From NCBI GenBank assembly GCA_029067355.1, contig JAIEEQ010000031.1, positions 1 through 58,616 on the forward strand: 58,616 nucleotides of DNA. Reading direction: 5' to 3'. Source of the DNA: Anaeroplasmataceae bacterium. GTDB lineage: Bacteria > Bacillota_I > Bacilli_A > Acholeplasmatales > Anaeroplasmataceae. The translations under genes were made by a program, and so were the position numbers. The notes below the pieces were generated by a model that was given only the letters and a program-made list of their open reading frames with translations, did not search any database and had not been told where the DNA came from. Positions 1 through 8,700 of the stretch are shown here, piece after piece (position 1 is the stretch's first letter; every line of letters begins with the position of its first letter).

Positions 1-17
1 ATATTAATAAATATATT

Positions 18-272
18 TTGAATCTTATAAAAAAAGATATAATAGAAAATAGAGTATATAATTATATCAATAATGAAATAGAAATTGATTTTGAGTTATC
101 TATAACTATGGAAGATTTAATTAATAAAGCTGAAGAAGCTGATATATTGGATGATTATGGTCTTTACATGAATTTGGCAGATGCGATTGATTCTCAAGGA
201 AAAAAAGAAGCATCGCAACATATTATTACTGAAACAGAGTGGAGAATACTAACTAGGAGGTATTGTTTATGA
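18..272 (+). CDS. Small protein upstream of HipA-like kinase (possibly 5'-partial)
   Basis: Encodes about 84 residues, acidic in the middle, with no recognisable domain. The frame is open back to the first base of the window, so the true start may lie outside; TTG at 18 is the first start-like codon inside. Its stop overlaps the ATG of the HipA-like kinase gene (ATGA at 269-272), which implies translational coupling. HipA/CtkA-type kinases often have a small upstream partner, so an antitoxin or accessory role is possible. No helix-turn-helix is visible, so it is not an obvious HipB. Confidence 0.5.
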   Translation: MNLIKKDIIENRVYNYINNEIEIDFELSITMEDLINKAEEADILDDYGLYMNLADAIDSQGKKEASQHIITETEWRILTRRYCL

Positions 273-1210
273 TGAAAATGATAGATTTTTCAAATTGTGA
301 ATTAAGTAGTAGAAATTTACAATATGGCGGTAGAGCCGGAGAGAAGCGTGGAATTCTTTATAATAATGAATTTTGGTTTTTAAAGTTTCCTAAAAATACA
401 ATTGGAATGAAAAAAGTAAATGATTTATCTTATGTTACATCTCCTATAAGTGAATACATTGGTAGCAACATTTATAAAATATTAGGCTATGATGTTCACG
501 AAACATTATTAGGAATTTGTTTTGATGGTAAAAAAAATAAGGTTGTATGTGCTTGTAAAGATTTTATTAAAAATGATAATAATGAATTATTAATTCCATA
601 CACAGCTCTAAGAAATGATACTAACCCATTAATCATGGAAAGAAGAGATAGTAATATTCATTCTGCTTCAAATATTAATGAAATTATTTTTCAATTAAAA
701 CATAATACTGTCTTAAGCAACATTGTAGGTGCTGAAGAACGATTTTGGGAAGTTGTATTAATTGATATGTTAATTAATAACAATGATAGAAATGAAGATA
801 ATTGGGGAGTAATTAAATATAAAGCAGAAAATAAATATTATTTAGCTCCAATTTATGACTGTGGTAATTGTTTTTATGGCAAAACAGGTGAAGAAAGAAT
901 AGTTAGTATTTTAAATGATGAAGCTAAATTATACAGCAGTGCTATTAATGGTGTTACAGCGTATGAAGATGATGATGAGAAAAGAATTACATCGATTAAT
1001 ATATTGAATTATATAAAGTTTAATAAGCCTGAAACGATACTGAAGATATACAATATGTTTATTAGTAAATTTAAAACAATTGAAGATTTTATTAATGGGA
1101 TTCCAAGTATGTTTGAGGATGTATTAGTAATTTCAGATAAACGAAAAGAGTATTATTTGAAAACCTTAAAAATAAGATTAGTATATTTGTATAATAGCTT
1201 TATAAAATAA
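269..1210 (+). CDS. HipA/CtkA-like Ser/Thr protein kinase
   Basis: About 313 residues of the HipA-like kinase fold. Visible motifs are a nucleotide-binding lysine in WFLKFPK (about residue 39), a central ACKDF segment, a catalytic loop NNNDRNEDNWG (Asp about 173, Asn about 178) and a metal-binding YDCGN (Asp about 197) in place of DFG. The pattern resembles CtkA-type proteins more than Escherichia coli HipA. The ATG at 269 is chosen because AGGAGG at 255-260 sits 8 nt upstream; the in-frame TTG at 263 is too close. It probably forms a two-gene toxin-antitoxin-like unit with the upstream gene. The substrate is unknown. Confidence 0.75.
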   Translation: MMKMIDFSNCELSSRNLQYGGRAGEKRGILYNNEFWFLKFPKNTIGMKKVNDLSYVTSPISEYIGSNIYKILGYDVHETLLGICFDGKKNKVVCACKDFIKNDNNELLIPYTALRNDTNPLIMERRDSNIHSASNINEIIFQLKHNTVLSNIVGAEERFWEVVLIDMLINNNDRNEDNWGVIKYKAENKYYLAPIYDCGNCFYGKTGEERIVSILNDEAKLYSSAINGVTAYEDDDEKRITSINILNYIKFNKPETILKIYNMFISKFKTIEDFINGIPSMFEDVLVISDKRKEYYLKTLKIRLVYLYNSFIK

Positions 1211-1397
1211 AATCATATTTTTATTTCCTATAAATAAAAAGAGTGCTTGCTGGTTATTCTTAAAAAACGTCGCAAAAATGGTGGTTTTGAGAAAAAAACT
1301 TGAAAAAAAAACATTTTAAGGTTGTCAACAAGTGAATTAGTTTAAAGACTAAAAATAAAAAATGGCTTGTATAAGCTATAAATTCTGTGTTATGTAG

Positions 1398-1685
1398 GCC
1401 ATTTTAAGTCACCCACATGTTGTAAATAACTGTGTAAAAAGACACATCAATATCCCTACCTATTCAACATCAACAGAAAATGTAATGATTAATGAATATG
1501 TACAAGGTCAGCCAATGTATCAACAACCAATGATGTATCCACAATATCCACAACAACCTTTAATGCCAGGACAATATCAGGGAAATGTAGGTACAGATCC
1601 ATTTGCACAGCAGACACCTAATGTTAATCCACAGGGCTTCCAAGGAATGGTTCCACCAATGGGAAATGTTCCATTTGGATTCTAA
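1398..1685 (+). pseudogene. Remnant of a Pro/Gln/Met-rich protein (C-terminal tail)
   Basis: The frame is open from 1398 to the stop at 1683-1685, but there is no convincing start before an unsupported ATG at 1485 without a Shine-Dalgarno. The translated tail is very rich in Pro, Gln, Met, Tyr and Gly (MYQQP, MYPQYPQQP), like the flexible C-terminus of a larger protein. A good terminator follows 14 nt later, as at a real gene end. The likeliest reading is the 3' end of a gene that lost its 5' part when the kinase module at the left arrived or rearranged. A genuine 66-residue protein starting at 1485 cannot be excluded. Confidence 0.35.
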
Positions 1686-1699
1686 TAGCCAAAGATTCG

Positions 1700-1724
1700 C
1701 AAGCTAAACATAGCTTGTTTTTTT
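1700..1724 (+). terminator. Rho-independent terminator
   Basis: CAAGCTA (1700-1706) pairs with TAGCTTG (1711-1717) across a 4-nt loop, followed by seven T residues. Confidence 0.85.
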
Positions 1725-1879
1725 GTTAGTTAAAAGACTCACAAAAACACACACATTTAACATGTGCCTTGATATTATAATAAAAATATACAAATAGTTA
1801 TACTTTTGAATAATCTGCATCAAATATTATATAAAAGAAATTACAAGCGCTTTTTATGTCTTAAAATAAGCTTTTTACT

Positions 1880-1912
1880 TTGGCACTTTTTTAGCACTTG
1901 AAATGCTATAAT
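1880..1912 (+). promoter_or_regulatory. Promoter box with tandem heptamers (copy 1)
   Basis: TTGGCAC (1880-1886) and TTAGCAC (1891-1897) are direct repeats with 11-bp periodicity. A 9-nt gap separates them from an extended -10, TGC-TATAAT (TATAAT at 1907-1912). No normal -35 exists at 17 bp. The same layout recurs at 5927-5959. Tandem heptamers one helical turn apart just upstream of -10 are how SARP/OmpR-type winged-helix activators are known to bind, and both regulators downstream carry such a domain. I infer that this is their operator. Confidence 0.6.
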
Positions 1913-1941
1913 CCTTCTATATTTTTTAGGAGGATTAAGGT

Positions 1942-4900
1942 ATGAAAAAAAGAATAATTTTTATAGCAGTGCTAAGTTTAGCATTATGTTTTTTCTTTAG
2001 TTGTAAAGAAAAAGACACACCTAATGAAGATGATAATCCACCAGTTGTGAATCCACCTGGAACAGAGCATACACATACTTGGGGAAACTGGCAGGAATCA
2101 AAGAAAGCTACCTGTACTGAAGCAGGAGAAAAAACACGAAAGTGTAATAGCTGTAATCAAGCAGAAACAGAGGTGATTCCTGCATTAAATCATAATTTTA
2201 AAGATGGATATTGTACACGCTGTACTGAAATTGATCCAACAAATACAGAAATGGTTGATGGAAGAGAATTTGTTTCTGTAATAGTTTCTAATAGTGGTGT
2301 ATTATCTTTTAGCAGATTAAAATGTGCTAGTAAATATGTTTTAACTATTTCTAATGCAAGTGAGGAAAAAAGAACAATTGAACTTGATAAAACACAGGGC
2401 TCCTATTCCTTAGAAAGTCTTCCTGCGGGAAGAACAATGGTTACTTTGACAGCTTATGAGAAGCTTGAAATTAAGGTGGAGAATGAAACACATTATCAGG
2501 ACGTTCCTATTTCAACCGCAACAGATGAATTTAGAATTACAAAAGTAAATAATACCTATACTTTGCAAAGACTAAAATATACAGATGAATATATTACCCT
2601 AGAAGGATTCTATGATGAACCTAGAACAGATAGTCAAACAAAAGAAGCATATTATTTATATGAAACGATTTATAAAGCACCTTCTTTAAGTAGTATAATG
2701 AATAACTCTCATATCAAGAATGACAAGAATTTCAAGTTAAAGGATTCTTCAAAATATAAATTAGTTTATTATGAAAGTAATGGAACAACCTCCTTTACTT
2801 TAGGAGCAAATCATTATATGAATGTAGAAAGAGCTTCCTATATGAAATATTATATTGCGGTGGTTGAAAAGGATACAGAAATTGAAGTGAAAAGATATCC
2901 AATTAAAACCTATGGACTAACAACGGCTGAAATAGAATTTAAGCAACTGACAATTACTGAAGAAAATGGAATACGTCAAGTAGAAACAAAAGATTTATTA
3001 AATAGTCCTATATCTATGACAGAAGGAGATATCTTACCTAATCAGCAAATCTATACTTCAAGTATAGAAGAGGGACTTCTTGCTAGAACGAGTCTTTATT
3101 CTGTAATTGAAAGAGATGAGGACTTAGTAGTTCCAGCTTCTAATGCAAGCAGTAAGGTAATCCTTTATTTCTACGAAGAAGAATTGGTAAGAGAGGATTG
3201 CCAGGAATATGAAAATATTTCTAAAGAGTTTAATCTTACTGAAAGTGAATATGGTTGGACTTTACGTGCAATAACTCAAGAAAAGAATGTAACAATTCCA
3301 GCCTATATTGTTGGAAAGCCTGTTGTGAGTGCTAGTTTTTATAACTCACCTTTAGAAACCCTAACCTTATCAGAAGGAATTACTATGTGGATCGTTTCTT
3401 TAAATGATTGTGCGAATATAGAAAAAATTGTACTGCCAAGTACAATAACTTATATGGGATACCAATCATTTAATGGTGTTAGAAGAGGCTGTGAAATTTA
3501 TTGTAATTTCTCTAAATCCAAAGGAGATTCCTTTGTTACTAACTGGAATCAAATTGCAGGGTCTTTCTATACATATGATACCTATTATATTGATACACCA
3601 ATCATAAAGGATGGATGTCAAGTACAAATCCTTGATGGTAAGGGTGTAATTACAGGATATACAGATGAGTTTATGGGGACATTCCCAGAAAGTGTATCTT
3701 TTGGATTGAAAGAATATCCGATATTTGAAATTAGATTCTTTGGTTTTTCTGATTTTGAGAGTTTACATATTCCTGATGGAATAAAAATAATAGGAGATAA
3801 TGCTTTTGCTGATTATAATAATTTAGTAAATATTACTATTCCTAATAGCATAACCAATATAGGAAATAATGCCTTTGCTGGTTGCAGCAGTTTAACAAAT
3901 GTTTATTTTGAAGGCAGTATAGAGGATTGGTGTCAAATTCAGTTTAGCACACTAGATTCAAATCCAATGGCTTATGCTAGTCATTTCTATTTGAAGAATA
4001 CAAATAATCAGTGGCAAGAGCTTACTCATATAGAAATACCAGATACTATATCAGAAATTGGTAGCTATCAATTCAATGGCTTTAATAATGTTTTATCCAT
4101 AGAAATATCAAATAGTGTAACCAATATAGGATCATCTGCTTTTCTTAATTGTAACAAATTAATAGAAATCTATAATTTTTCTGATTTGAACATAACAATT
4201 GGAAGTGCGAATTATGGATATATTGGGTATTATGCAAAAGCTATTCATACAGTACCAGAAGAAAGTAACTTAGTAGAAAAAGATGATTTTTTATTTATCA
4301 AAGGGAATGATAATGTATATTCCTTGATAGCTTATATGGGAAAGAATACAGAAATTGTATTCCCTAATGATATAAATGGAAACACGTATGTAATTCAGTC
4401 CTCTATTTTTGAAAATGATGAAAATCTAACTAGTGTTACCTTGTCAACAGGTGTTACAGGCATAGGGGTCTCAGCATTTAAAAATTGCGAGAATCTTACA
4501 ACAGTAGTCATTCCAAGTAGTACAACAACGATTGACTCATCTGTTTTTTCTGGATGTAATAATATAAATATGCTCTCAATCCCTATAAGCTTGTCATCTT
4601 ATTTTACCAAAAGTAATTTACGACAAATCATTATAACTGAGGCTGAAAGCATTAAAGCAAATGCATTTTCAAATTGTACGAACCTTAAAAACATAATGAT
4701 TCCATCAGGAGTTAAAACCATAGAAAGTAAGGCATTTTATAATTGCAAGCAGCTAACAAATGTTTATTTTGAGGGAAGTATAGAGGATTGGTGTCAAATT
4801 CAGTTTAGCACACTTGAATCTAATCCAATGTATTATGCTAGTCATTTTTATTTGCGAAATAGTATTCATAACTGGGAGGAAATAAAAAGTATAGAAATAC

Positions 4901-5886
4901 CAGATACCATAACAAAAATTGGTAATTATCAGTTTTATGGATTCAGTTATCTTACTTCAGTAAAATTTTCAGATCAACTAGAAAGTATAGGGAATAATGC
5001 TTTTGCGAATTGTAGTAATATAGGAAGTGTCATTCTTCCAAATGTTAGTAGTGTGGGTAATAATGCTTTTGAAAATTGTAGGAGTTTAGAAATCTTAGAA
5101 ATTCCAAAGGTAACTGCTTTAGGAGAAGCTGCTTTTTCCAATTGTGGAAATCTAATAAAAATTTCAGTTTCAGCAAACTATTTAGCTTCCATAGAAAAAA
5201 GCAAATTAGAAGAAGTCATCATTACCAGTGGAGAAATTATTGAAAGAGATGCATTTAAAGATTGTACTAATTTAACTAATATTACATTGGCATCCAGTAT
5301 AACGACTATAAATCAGTCTTTTCTACAACATTCAATACATCTTTACTATGAAGGAAGCATAGAGAGCTGGTGCAATATAAATATACCAGATGGACTCACA
5401 GGGTATCCTATACAATTTTATTTGAGAAATGCAAATTTGGAATGGGAAGAGGTAACAAATTTAGAAATACCAGATAGTATAACCAAAATAGGTAGTTACC
5501 AGTTTGTAAATTTTATTTATATTACTTCAGTGGAATTATCAAATCATTTAGAAATTATTGGTTACAATGCTTTTACGGGTTGTGCTATTAGCAGTCTTAT
5601 TATTCCTAAGGGAGTTACAACACTAAACGAATCATTTAGCTATTGTAAAAATTTAGAAACTATAATTCTTCCAAAAAGTATAAAGGAGGTCGTTGCAGCC
5701 TTTGATGGATGTCCAAACTCAAAAAAAATATATTATGAAGGAACAGCAGAAGACTGGAAAAAAGTTACAATAACATCCAATTCTAGCAGTGATAGGTACA
5801 CAGTATATTATTATAGTGAGGACAAACCTGTCTTGCATGGAAATTATTGGCATTATGTGGATGGAGTTTTAAAAGAGTGGGAGTAA
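1942..5886 (+). CDS. Giant BspA-like leucine-rich-repeat surface lipoprotein
   Basis: A 1314-residue lipoprotein. An N-terminal hydrophobic signal ends in FFFSC, placing the lipidated Cys at residue 21. Then come an acidic Pro-rich spacer and a Cys-rich HTWGNW...CTEAGEKTRKCNSC segment (about 45-95) common in surface proteins of gut Firmicutes. From about residue 455 to 1290 lie BspA-type (LRR_5) repeats with the IPDTIxxIGxxxFxxF signature. A longer unit containing YFEGSIEDWCQIQF is repeated, with the two best copies almost identical at DNA level. BspA-like repeats usually mediate adhesion or host contact. The start has AGGAGG 8 nt upstream. It is transcribed alone from the heptamer promoter and ends in a strong terminator, next to a two-component locus sharing that promoter. 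Confidence 0.85.
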   Translation: MKKRIIFIAVLSLALCFFFSCKEKDTPNEDDNPPVVNPPGTEHTHTWGNWQESKKATCTEAGEKTRKCNSCNQAETEVIPALNHNFKDGYCTRCTEIDPTNTEMVDGREFVSVIVSNSGVLSFSRLKCASKYVLTISNASEEKRTIELDKTQGSYSLESLPAGRTMVTLTAYEKLEIKVENETHYQDVPISTATDEFRITKVNNTYTLQRLKYTDEYITLEGFYDEPRTDSQTKEAYYLYETIYKAPSLSSIMNNSHIKNDKNFKLKDSSKYKLVYYESNGTTSFTLGANHYMNVERASYMKYYIAVVEKDTEIEVKRYPIKTYGLTTAEIEFKQLTITEENGIRQVETKDLLNSPISMTEGDILPNQQIYTSSIEEGLLARTSLYSVIERDEDLVVPASNASSKVILYFYEEELVREDCQEYENISKEFNLTESEYGWTLRAITQEKNVTIPAYIVGKPVVSASFYNSPLETLTLSEGITMWIVSLNDCANIEKIVLPSTITYMGYQSFNGVRRGCEIYCNFSKSKGDSFVTNWNQIAGSFYTYDTYYIDTPIIKDGCQVQILDGKGVITGYTDEFMGTFPESVSFGLKEYPIFEIRFFGFSDFESLHIPDGIKIIGDNAFADYNNLVNITIPNSITNIGNNAFAGCSSLTNVYFEGSIEDWCQIQFSTLDSNPMAYASHFYLKNTNNQWQELTHIEIPDTISEIGSYQFNGFNNVLSIEISNSVTNIGSSAFLNCNKLIEIYNFSDLNITIGSANYGYIGYYAKAIHTVPEESNLVEKDDFLFIKGNDNVYSLIAYMGKNTEIVFPNDINGNTYVIQSSIFENDENLTSVTLSTGVTGIGVSAFKNCENLTTVVIPSSTTTIDSSVFSGCNNINMLSIPISLSSYFTKSNLRQIIITEAESIKANAFSNCTNLKNIMIPSGVKTIESKAFYNCKQLTNVYFEGSIEDWCQIQFSTLESNPMYYASHFYLRNSIHNWEEIKSIEIPDTITKIGNYQFYGFSYLTSVKFSDQLESIGNNAFANCSNIGSVILPNVSSVGNNAFENCRSLEILEIPKVTALGEAAFSNCGNLIKISVSANYLASIEKSKLEEVIITSGEIIERDAFKDCTNLTNITLASSITTINQSFLQHSIHLYYEGSIESWCNINIPDGLTGYPIQFYLRNANLEWEEVTNLEIPDSITKIGSYQFVNFIYITSVELSNHLEIIGYNAFTGCAISSLIIPKGVTTLNESFSYCKNLETIILPKSIKEVVAAFDGCPNSKKIYYEGTAEDWKKVTITSNSSSDRYTVYYYSEDKPVLHGNYWHYVDGVLKEWE
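3901..4856 (+). repeat. Pair of near-identical 95-bp direct repeats inside the BspA-like gene
   Basis: The stretch 3901-3995 recurs at 4762-4856 with only a few substitutions. It encodes the YFEGSIEDWCQIQF unit. A third, more diverged copy begins near 5342. The spacing suggests duplication of a block of about 860 bp, which could allow repeat-number variation by recombination. Confidence 0.75.
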
Positions 5887-5894
5887 ATGAAATT

Positions 5895-5924
5895 GGGTAA
5901 TGGAGAAATCCATTATCCTTTTTT
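5895..5924 (+). terminator. Rho-independent terminator of the BspA-like gene
   Basis: A 10-bp stem (5895-5904 with 5909-5918, one G-U pair) closed by a GAAA tetraloop, then six T residues. Confidence 0.9.
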
Positions 5925-5926
5925 CT

Positions 5927-5959
5927 TTGGCACTTTTTTAGCACTCAAAATGCTAGAAT
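5927..5959 (+). promoter_or_regulatory. Promoter box with tandem heptamers (copy 2)
   Basis: TTGGCAC (5927-5933), four T residues, TTAGCAC (5938-5944), a 9-nt gap and TGC-TAGAAT (-10 at 5954-5959). Apart from four bases it matches the box at 1880-1912. Because it precedes a regulator gene, autoregulation is likely. Confidence 0.6.
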
Positions 5960-5991
5960 AATAACAATTTAAAATGTAGGAGTAGATGAAA

Positions 5992-6786
5992 ATGAAGGTT
6001 TTAATTATTGATGATGATTTAGCATCTTTGTCTTGTTTTTTAGAGTCTTTTGTAAATGAATATACAATTGAATACAAATTCTTTAAAGAACATCCTTTAG
6101 ATACATTGACCTACATCAAAGAAAATGACGTAGATGGAGCTTTTATTAGTATAAACCTTTCCTCTATTGGAGGAATCGAGCTTGCTGAAAAACTAGTTGA
6201 AATTAGAAGAGATTTAAAGGTTGTTTTTATAGGTGATCCTATCTTTATATTCAGTGAAAGTTTAAAAGAAAATGTATTAGGCGTATGCGATAGACCTCTA
6301 GTATCAAAACAGATAGAATATTATTTGAAAAGTATGCAGATTCAGAAAAAGAAAAGAATATATATTCATACCTTTGGAACATTTGATGTTTTTATCAATC
6401 AGCAGATTGTAAAATTTAAATCTGCCAAATCAAAGGAGCTTTTGGCATTATTAATAACCTATAATGGAAAATCATTGTATATGTCTGATGCTATATGTCA
6501 TCTTTGGCCTGACAAGGATATTGAACGCGCAAAAAGATTATACAGAGATGCTGTTTGGAAGCTTAGAAAGACAATGATAGAATATAATATTTTTCACATT
6601 ATAGAGTTTAAAAGAGCTCAACTGTTCTTGCATAAAGAAAATATAGAGTGTGATTATTGGAAATATCTAAAACAAGCTAATACAAATTATAATGGAATTT
6701 TTTTACCTAGCTATGATTGGTCAATTGAGTTTCAGTTAGAATTAGATACAATTGAGATGAAAAGAAAATATCAATTGAAATCCTAG
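5992..6786 (+). CDS. Pseudo-receiver response regulator with SARP/OmpR-like DNA-binding domain
   Basis: About 264 residues: CheY-like receiver (1-115) and winged-helix output domain (about 128-215, FGTFDVF...KSKELLALLI...WPD...LRK) of the SARP/Trans_reg_C type. It is a clear paralogue of the regulator at 8678. The acidic pocket (IIDDD) remains, but the phosphoacceptor Asp is Ser (GAFISIN against GAFLDIN), the conserved Thr is Gly (FIG against FIT) and the Lys is Arg (CDRP against CYKP). It should therefore act without phosphorylation. ATG 5992 is preferred over 5986, because AGGAG at 5978-5982 is better spaced and the N-terminus then matches the paralogue. Confidence 0.85.
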   Translation: MKVLIIDDDLASLSCFLESFVNEYTIEYKFFKEHPLDTLTYIKENDVDGAFISINLSSIGGIELAEKLVEIRRDLKVVFIGDPIFIFSESLKENVLGVCDRPLVSKQIEYYLKSMQIQKKKRIYIHTFGTFDVFINQQIVKFKSAKSKELLALLITYNGKSLYMSDAICHLWPDKDIERAKRLYRDAVWKLRKTMIEYNIFHIIEFKRAQLFLHKENIECDYWKYLKQANTNYNGIFLPSYDWSIEFQLELDTIEMKRKYQLKS

Positions 6787-6831
6787 TCTTTTTTAAAGAA
6801 GCATAGTATAATAAGGCTGAGGTGTGTGGAA

Positions 6832-8700
6832 ATGAAAAGGCTTAAAGTGATTTTAATTTTTATAGTTTCTTTTTTTTGTTTATGCCTTGGATTTTCTATT
6901 GCATTAGTGATTTCTGTTTTTAATCATGAATTGTATCACTATCCTGCGAATGTATATGGGTGTATAAATTTTGAAGGATATGACTTAAATCAAAAGCGAT
7001 CTCATTCTATAAATATGACTGGAGAGTGGGAATTTTATTATAATCGTTGGATTATAACAGATAGTGACAAAGAGCAAATGGATGCTTATATTAAGATTCC
7101 TGGCAAATGGACAGGATTAAAAGCTAATAATTGTGTCTTAGGAAAAGAAGGATACGCTTCCTATAAGACAACATTAATTAACCTTCCAAAGGGAACCAAG
7201 CTTTGTCCAACCTATCAGAGCGGAGGTGGGGATTCTGCCTATCGTGTTTACTACAATAAGATTTTAGTTGGATATACAGGGACCGCTTCAAAAAATATAA
7301 AGGAAACAAAAAACGGCTTTAAAATGGATTTTGATTCTTATTATGAGGTTCCTGATGATGGAATAGTAGAGGTTGTCATAGAGATAGGTATGAATAGACA
7401 TGGTGGGATTACGCAAATGCCAGGTGTAATAACTGATGGATATAGCGGATATTATCAAACCTTTGTCAGTTTTTTTCCAAGCTTTGTTTTAGGACTTATT
7501 TTCTTTTCAGCACTTATTGGAGTTTGTATCAATTATTCATATCGTACCTTAGGGGATCGATTTTCTATATTTAGTATAATTATGTTATTATTGATTCACT
7601 ATCTTTTTTCTATTGATATGATTAATTTATTTAGAAATTTAAATATTCGCACAAATTTCTATTTATTTCAATGCTTATCCTTTATATCCTATGTTTTGTT
7701 ATTAAGACAACTTGCTAGATACGTTTTTAGAATTAAAGAAGTAGAGTATTTAAAGCTGTATCACAAAGTTTACTCCTTTATAGGAATTCCATTATTTATA
7801 TTAGACATTGGCTTGATTGGCACCAACGTTCAGTGGATTTCTTGGATATTATTATTTTTATTTACATTACCTTATTATATAGGCTTGGCAGCTGGTGTGA
7901 TTCATCAACGAAAAAACAGCCCATATTTCTTTATTTTATTTTCTGTAATTATAGATATGGGTATTGTGGAAATGATGGATATATCTGAGATGATCCTTTA
8001 TAGTTCTTATGGCTATGAGGCTATCTTTTGTACTATTCTTATGTCCATTGTTTTCTTTTTATACTTCTCACGTATAAAGGATTTAAATAAGGGTGAAGTA
8101 GAGCATGTCCTGTTTAAACAGGAAATATTAAGAGAACAAATCAAACCTCATTTTATCTTTAATTCTTTAAATGCAATTAAAAATCTCTACCATAAAAATG
8201 TGGCTGCTGGAGATGAAGCAATGATACGCTTTTCTAAGCATTTAAGAACAAATGTAGATGCCTTAGACCATGATATGATTCCTTTTGAGGATGAGCTTGT
8301 AAACATTATTAACTATGTTGAATTAGAAAATATAAGATTGGATAAGCCCTTTACCTTATTGCTAGATATTCAATATCAGGATTTCTTTGTGCCTGTTCTT
8401 TCCTTACAGCCTTTGGTTGAAAATGCCATTAAATATAGCATGGTTAATGAAAAAGAAGATGGATATATACAGGTAATCTCTTATAAGAAGGAAGATTTTA
8501 TTTATATAATAGTATCAGACAATGGAACAGGCTTTGAAGTTCATAAGATTCCTCAAGGCTCAAAGGGAATTTCTAATTTGAAAGAGCGTTTTAGTCTAAT
8601 GCTAGATGCAGATGTGCTTATTAAAAGTAAAGCAAAAGAAGGAACTATGGTTACAATCATTTTCAAGGAGAAGAAAGATGAAGATAATAGTAGTGGATGA
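6832..8700 (+). CDS. 7TM sensor histidine kinase, LytS/YesM (His_kinase) family
   Basis: About 622 residues. One N-terminal membrane anchor (5-30) precedes an extracytoplasmic beta-sandwich-like domain (about 55-200). Seven hydrophobic segments (about 210-412) follow, the layout of 7TMR-DISM sensors. The cytoplasmic part has the H-box REQIKPHFIFNSLN (His440), the N-box LQPLVENAIKYS (Asn531) and DNGTGF (563-568). It should phosphorylate the overlapping regulator. The ATG at 6832 follows GAGGTG at 6819-6824. The 3' end overlaps the regulator gene by 23 nt. The ligand is unknown; beta-sandwich DISM domains often bind carbohydrates. Confidence 0.85.
   Translation: MKRLKVILIFIVSFFCLCLGFSIALVISVFNHELYHYPANVYGCINFEGYDLNQKRSHSINMTGEWEFYYNRWIITDSDKEQMDAYIKIPGKWTGLKANNCVLGKEGYASYKTTLINLPKGTKLCPTYQSGGGDSAYRVYYNKILVGYTGTASKNIKETKNGFKMDFDSYYEVPDDGIVEVVIEIGMNRHGGITQMPGVITDGYSGYYQTFVSFFPSFVLGLIFFSALIGVCINYSYRTLGDRFSIFSIIMLLLIHYLFSIDMINLFRNLNIRTNFYLFQCLSFISYVLLLRQLARYVFRIKEVEYLKLYHKVYSFIGIPLFILDIGLIGTNVQWISWILLFLFTLPYYIGLAAGVIHQRKNSPYFFILFSVIIDMGIVEMMDISEMILYSSYGYEAIFCTILMSIVFFLYFSRIKDLNKGEVEHVLFKQEILREQIKPHFIFNSLNAIKNLYHKNVAAGDEAMIRFSKHLRTNVDALDHDMIPFEDELVNIINYVELENIRLDKPFTLLLDIQYQDFFVPVLSLQPLVENAIKYSMVNEKEDGYIQVISYKKEDFIYIIVSDNGTGFEVHKIPQGSKGISNLKERFSLMLDADVLIKSKAKEGTMVTIIFKEKKDEDNSSG

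Noticed and set aside
1359-1405. Inverted repeat AAAATGGC...GCCATTTT as insertion-sequence end or terminator
   Set aside because: Arms of 8 bp with a 31-nt loop, no T run and no transposase; too weak to call.
1880-1912. Sigma-54 (-24/-12) promoter or CIRCE heat-shock element in the shared box
   Set aside because: TGGCAC-N5-TAGCA has the right 12-bp GG-GC spacing for sigma-54, and TTAGCACTT resembles a CIRCE half. However, no sigma-54 activator is nearby, the -12 element is imperfect, the CIRCE 9-bp spacer and right arm are wrong, and a good extended -10 exists. The tandem heptamer reading explains more.
3780-5700. Tandem-repeat array or CRISPR
   Set aside because: The repeats are in-frame BspA leucine-rich units of a protein, without regular spacers or cas genes.
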